From Beroe forskalii (taxonomy: Eukaryota > Ctenophora > Nuda > Beroida > Beroidae): DNA of 64,000 nt. Shown here in pieces: positions 63,011 to 64,000 of this stretch (position 1 is the stretch's first letter; every line of letters begins with the position of its first letter). The notes under the pieces were generated by a model. The model searched no databases. It was not told the origin of the DNA and worked only from the letters and a program-made list of their open reading frames with translations. Made by a program: the position numbers and the translations under genes. Location: the NCBI GenBank assembly GCA_011033025.1, contig WFMF01000415.1, forward strand, positions 96,146 to 160,145. The letters run 5' to 3'.

Positions 63011-64000
63011 TACCAAGTTGATCAGATTGAGTGCACACAAATTTGTTACGATAAAAAGAGCCTCTTTTCTTTCTCTCTCATTTCATGCTTCGATCATTCA
63101 CTCATAACCAGCGTAATTTATGAATGCACAAAAATTTTAGGTACAACTCCTGTAAAATCATGACAATATTGGGCTAGAAAATCTACTGGCTTTGGCCTGG
63201 TTCACCGACTTTGCGTAACGCGCGAGCAATTTCTTTTGATCCGATTCGCGGAATCGCTATTTTTGGAAAATTTCCTGCGCACAAAAACAAAGACGTGGCG
63301 ATTCCAAGTGACATTAGATCATCGATAATTGCATGGAATTACAATAGAAATGCTTGTACAATACAAATATGAACATGTAGTTTGGAAATTCATACAGTTG
63401 AAAACACGTACAATTACAATGTACTCCATTTTTGGTGCCCTTAAATATATTAGGGATTTGAATTTTGACCTCCGAAGGCGAAGGGGTCAGACAACGTCTG
63501 ACAAGGGGTATCCGTGATTAATACCAGTTACCTTTCCTTGTATTCAAAAATCTTTATTTAAAATTGATCGATCATTTTATTTCAGTTCCTGGACGAAGTC
63601 TACTGTCAATGTCTGACACCCCAAAAGCTTCGTTCGTTGACACCATGGTCGATTACATTGTCGAGAAACTTGACAACATTGAGATTTCTCAGATTTACAA
63701 AGGTCCTCCAGAGACTGTTTTCATCAACAATGAAACCCTATTCAGATGAGCAGTGTATCATCTCATCTGAGATGAACATTTGGACAATATTTTCAATTTC
63801 GAGATTTCGCCATTTTTAATCATTTTGCTCATTGACATGATAATCCAATATAGTGCAAAAACCGTTCAAGAATACACATATGAAGTTGTTTCAGCTTATT
63901 TCATGATTTCGAAAGATTATTTTAAGTTATTCTGTAAAGCATGTAAAAACTAGATTATCTTTACTATTTTAATCCGCTCACTGGTTTTTACTTTCCCAAA

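Larger units (their letters stand above)
56541..63749 (+). pseudogene. CREB3-like copy B, 5'-truncated inverted duplicate
   Basis: Exons 56541-56647 (basic region), 57811-57879 (zipper), 58172-58253 (pre-membrane), 58693-58780 (membrane span) and 63586-63749 (luminal tail with GRSLLSM and stop) have the same lengths, phases and nearly the same residues as copy A. Exons 1-5, which carry the start codon and activation part, are absent: similarity begins only near 55900. The exon 8 donor is damaged: in place of ATG|GTAATG the sequence reads ATGGGTATTTTCC, i.e. the first 18 nt of exon 9 (58254-58271). Read through, it gives CLMGIFLSFSIYQ and a stop at about 58412. Open coding frames in all five exons suggest the loss is recent, or that a bZIP-only product from another promoter is kept. 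I call it a pseudogene with moderate confidence. Confidence 0.75.
55900..64000 (+). repeat. Right arm of large inverted duplication
   Basis: Plus-strand counterpart of about 19680-29330 minus. It carries exons 6-10 of a CREB3-like gene and the 44-bp minisatellite. It is still matching at the last bases of the window, so the duplication continues beyond the right edge, toward a position corresponding to the flavin oxidase end. It lacks the TA and TTAA elements of the left arm and has its own MITE at 56858-57017. Confidence 0.93.

Overview
The window is nuclear DNA of an animal. Genes are split by GT-AG introns, there are hundreds of copies of minisatellites and miniature transposons, and every recognisable protein is metazoan: an EMAP-like WD40 protein, SEC61 gamma, ribophorin I, a CREB3-type membrane-tethered bZIP factor and an ALKBH2-type DNA repair dioxygenase. 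Divergence from vertebrate homologues, moderate introns and repeat richness fit a marine invertebrate, perhaps an early-branching one such as a ctenophore, sponge or cnidarian. The phylum cannot be decided from this sequence alone.

Layout. 0.7-12.4 kb (+): the last 11 exons of an EML gene, whose 5' end lies outside the window; its introns hold two minisatellites and several MITEs. 13.9-16.5 kb: an 18-bp satellite carrying two copies of a 324-bp MITE. 17.3-19.4 kb (+): a two-exon flavin amine oxidase resembling L-amino-acid oxidases. 33.8-19.9 kb (-): a CREB3-like gene (copy A) with activation, bZIP, transmembrane and luminal parts. 37.7-38.3 kb: a LINE tail. 39.2-39.4 kb (+): SEC61G. 40.1-47.3 kb (+): RPN1, apparently interrupted. 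48.6-49.6 kb (+): a small unknown three-exon gene. 50.9-51.3 kb (-): a LINE reverse transcriptase fragment. 52.6-53.3 kb (+): ALKBH2-like, followed by a 21-bp satellite. 55.9-64.0 kb (+): an inverted second copy of the 3' half of the CREB3-like locus (copy B).

The dominant structure is a large inverted duplication. About 19.7-29.3 kb is repeated in reverse at about 55.9-64.0 kb, around a spacer of about 26 kb, and it runs past the right edge. Each arm carries transposons missing from the other, so the arms serve as each other's empty sites. Copy B has exons 6-10 but not 1-5, and its exon 8/intron boundary has been overwritten by the first 18 nt of exon 9, as if copied from spliced RNA.

A second theme is minisatellites built from splice sites. 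In RPN1 the end of a coding exon plus its 5' splice site is repeated 26 times, while the copy joined to the exon has lost the site. In EML a pyrimidine tract plus 3' splice site plus adjoining bases is repeated in front of an exon. CREB3-like factors, SEC61 gamma and ribophorin I all act in the ER secretory pathway and lie within 28 kb here, which may be chance. All homology calls are from recognition by eye; no database search was run.
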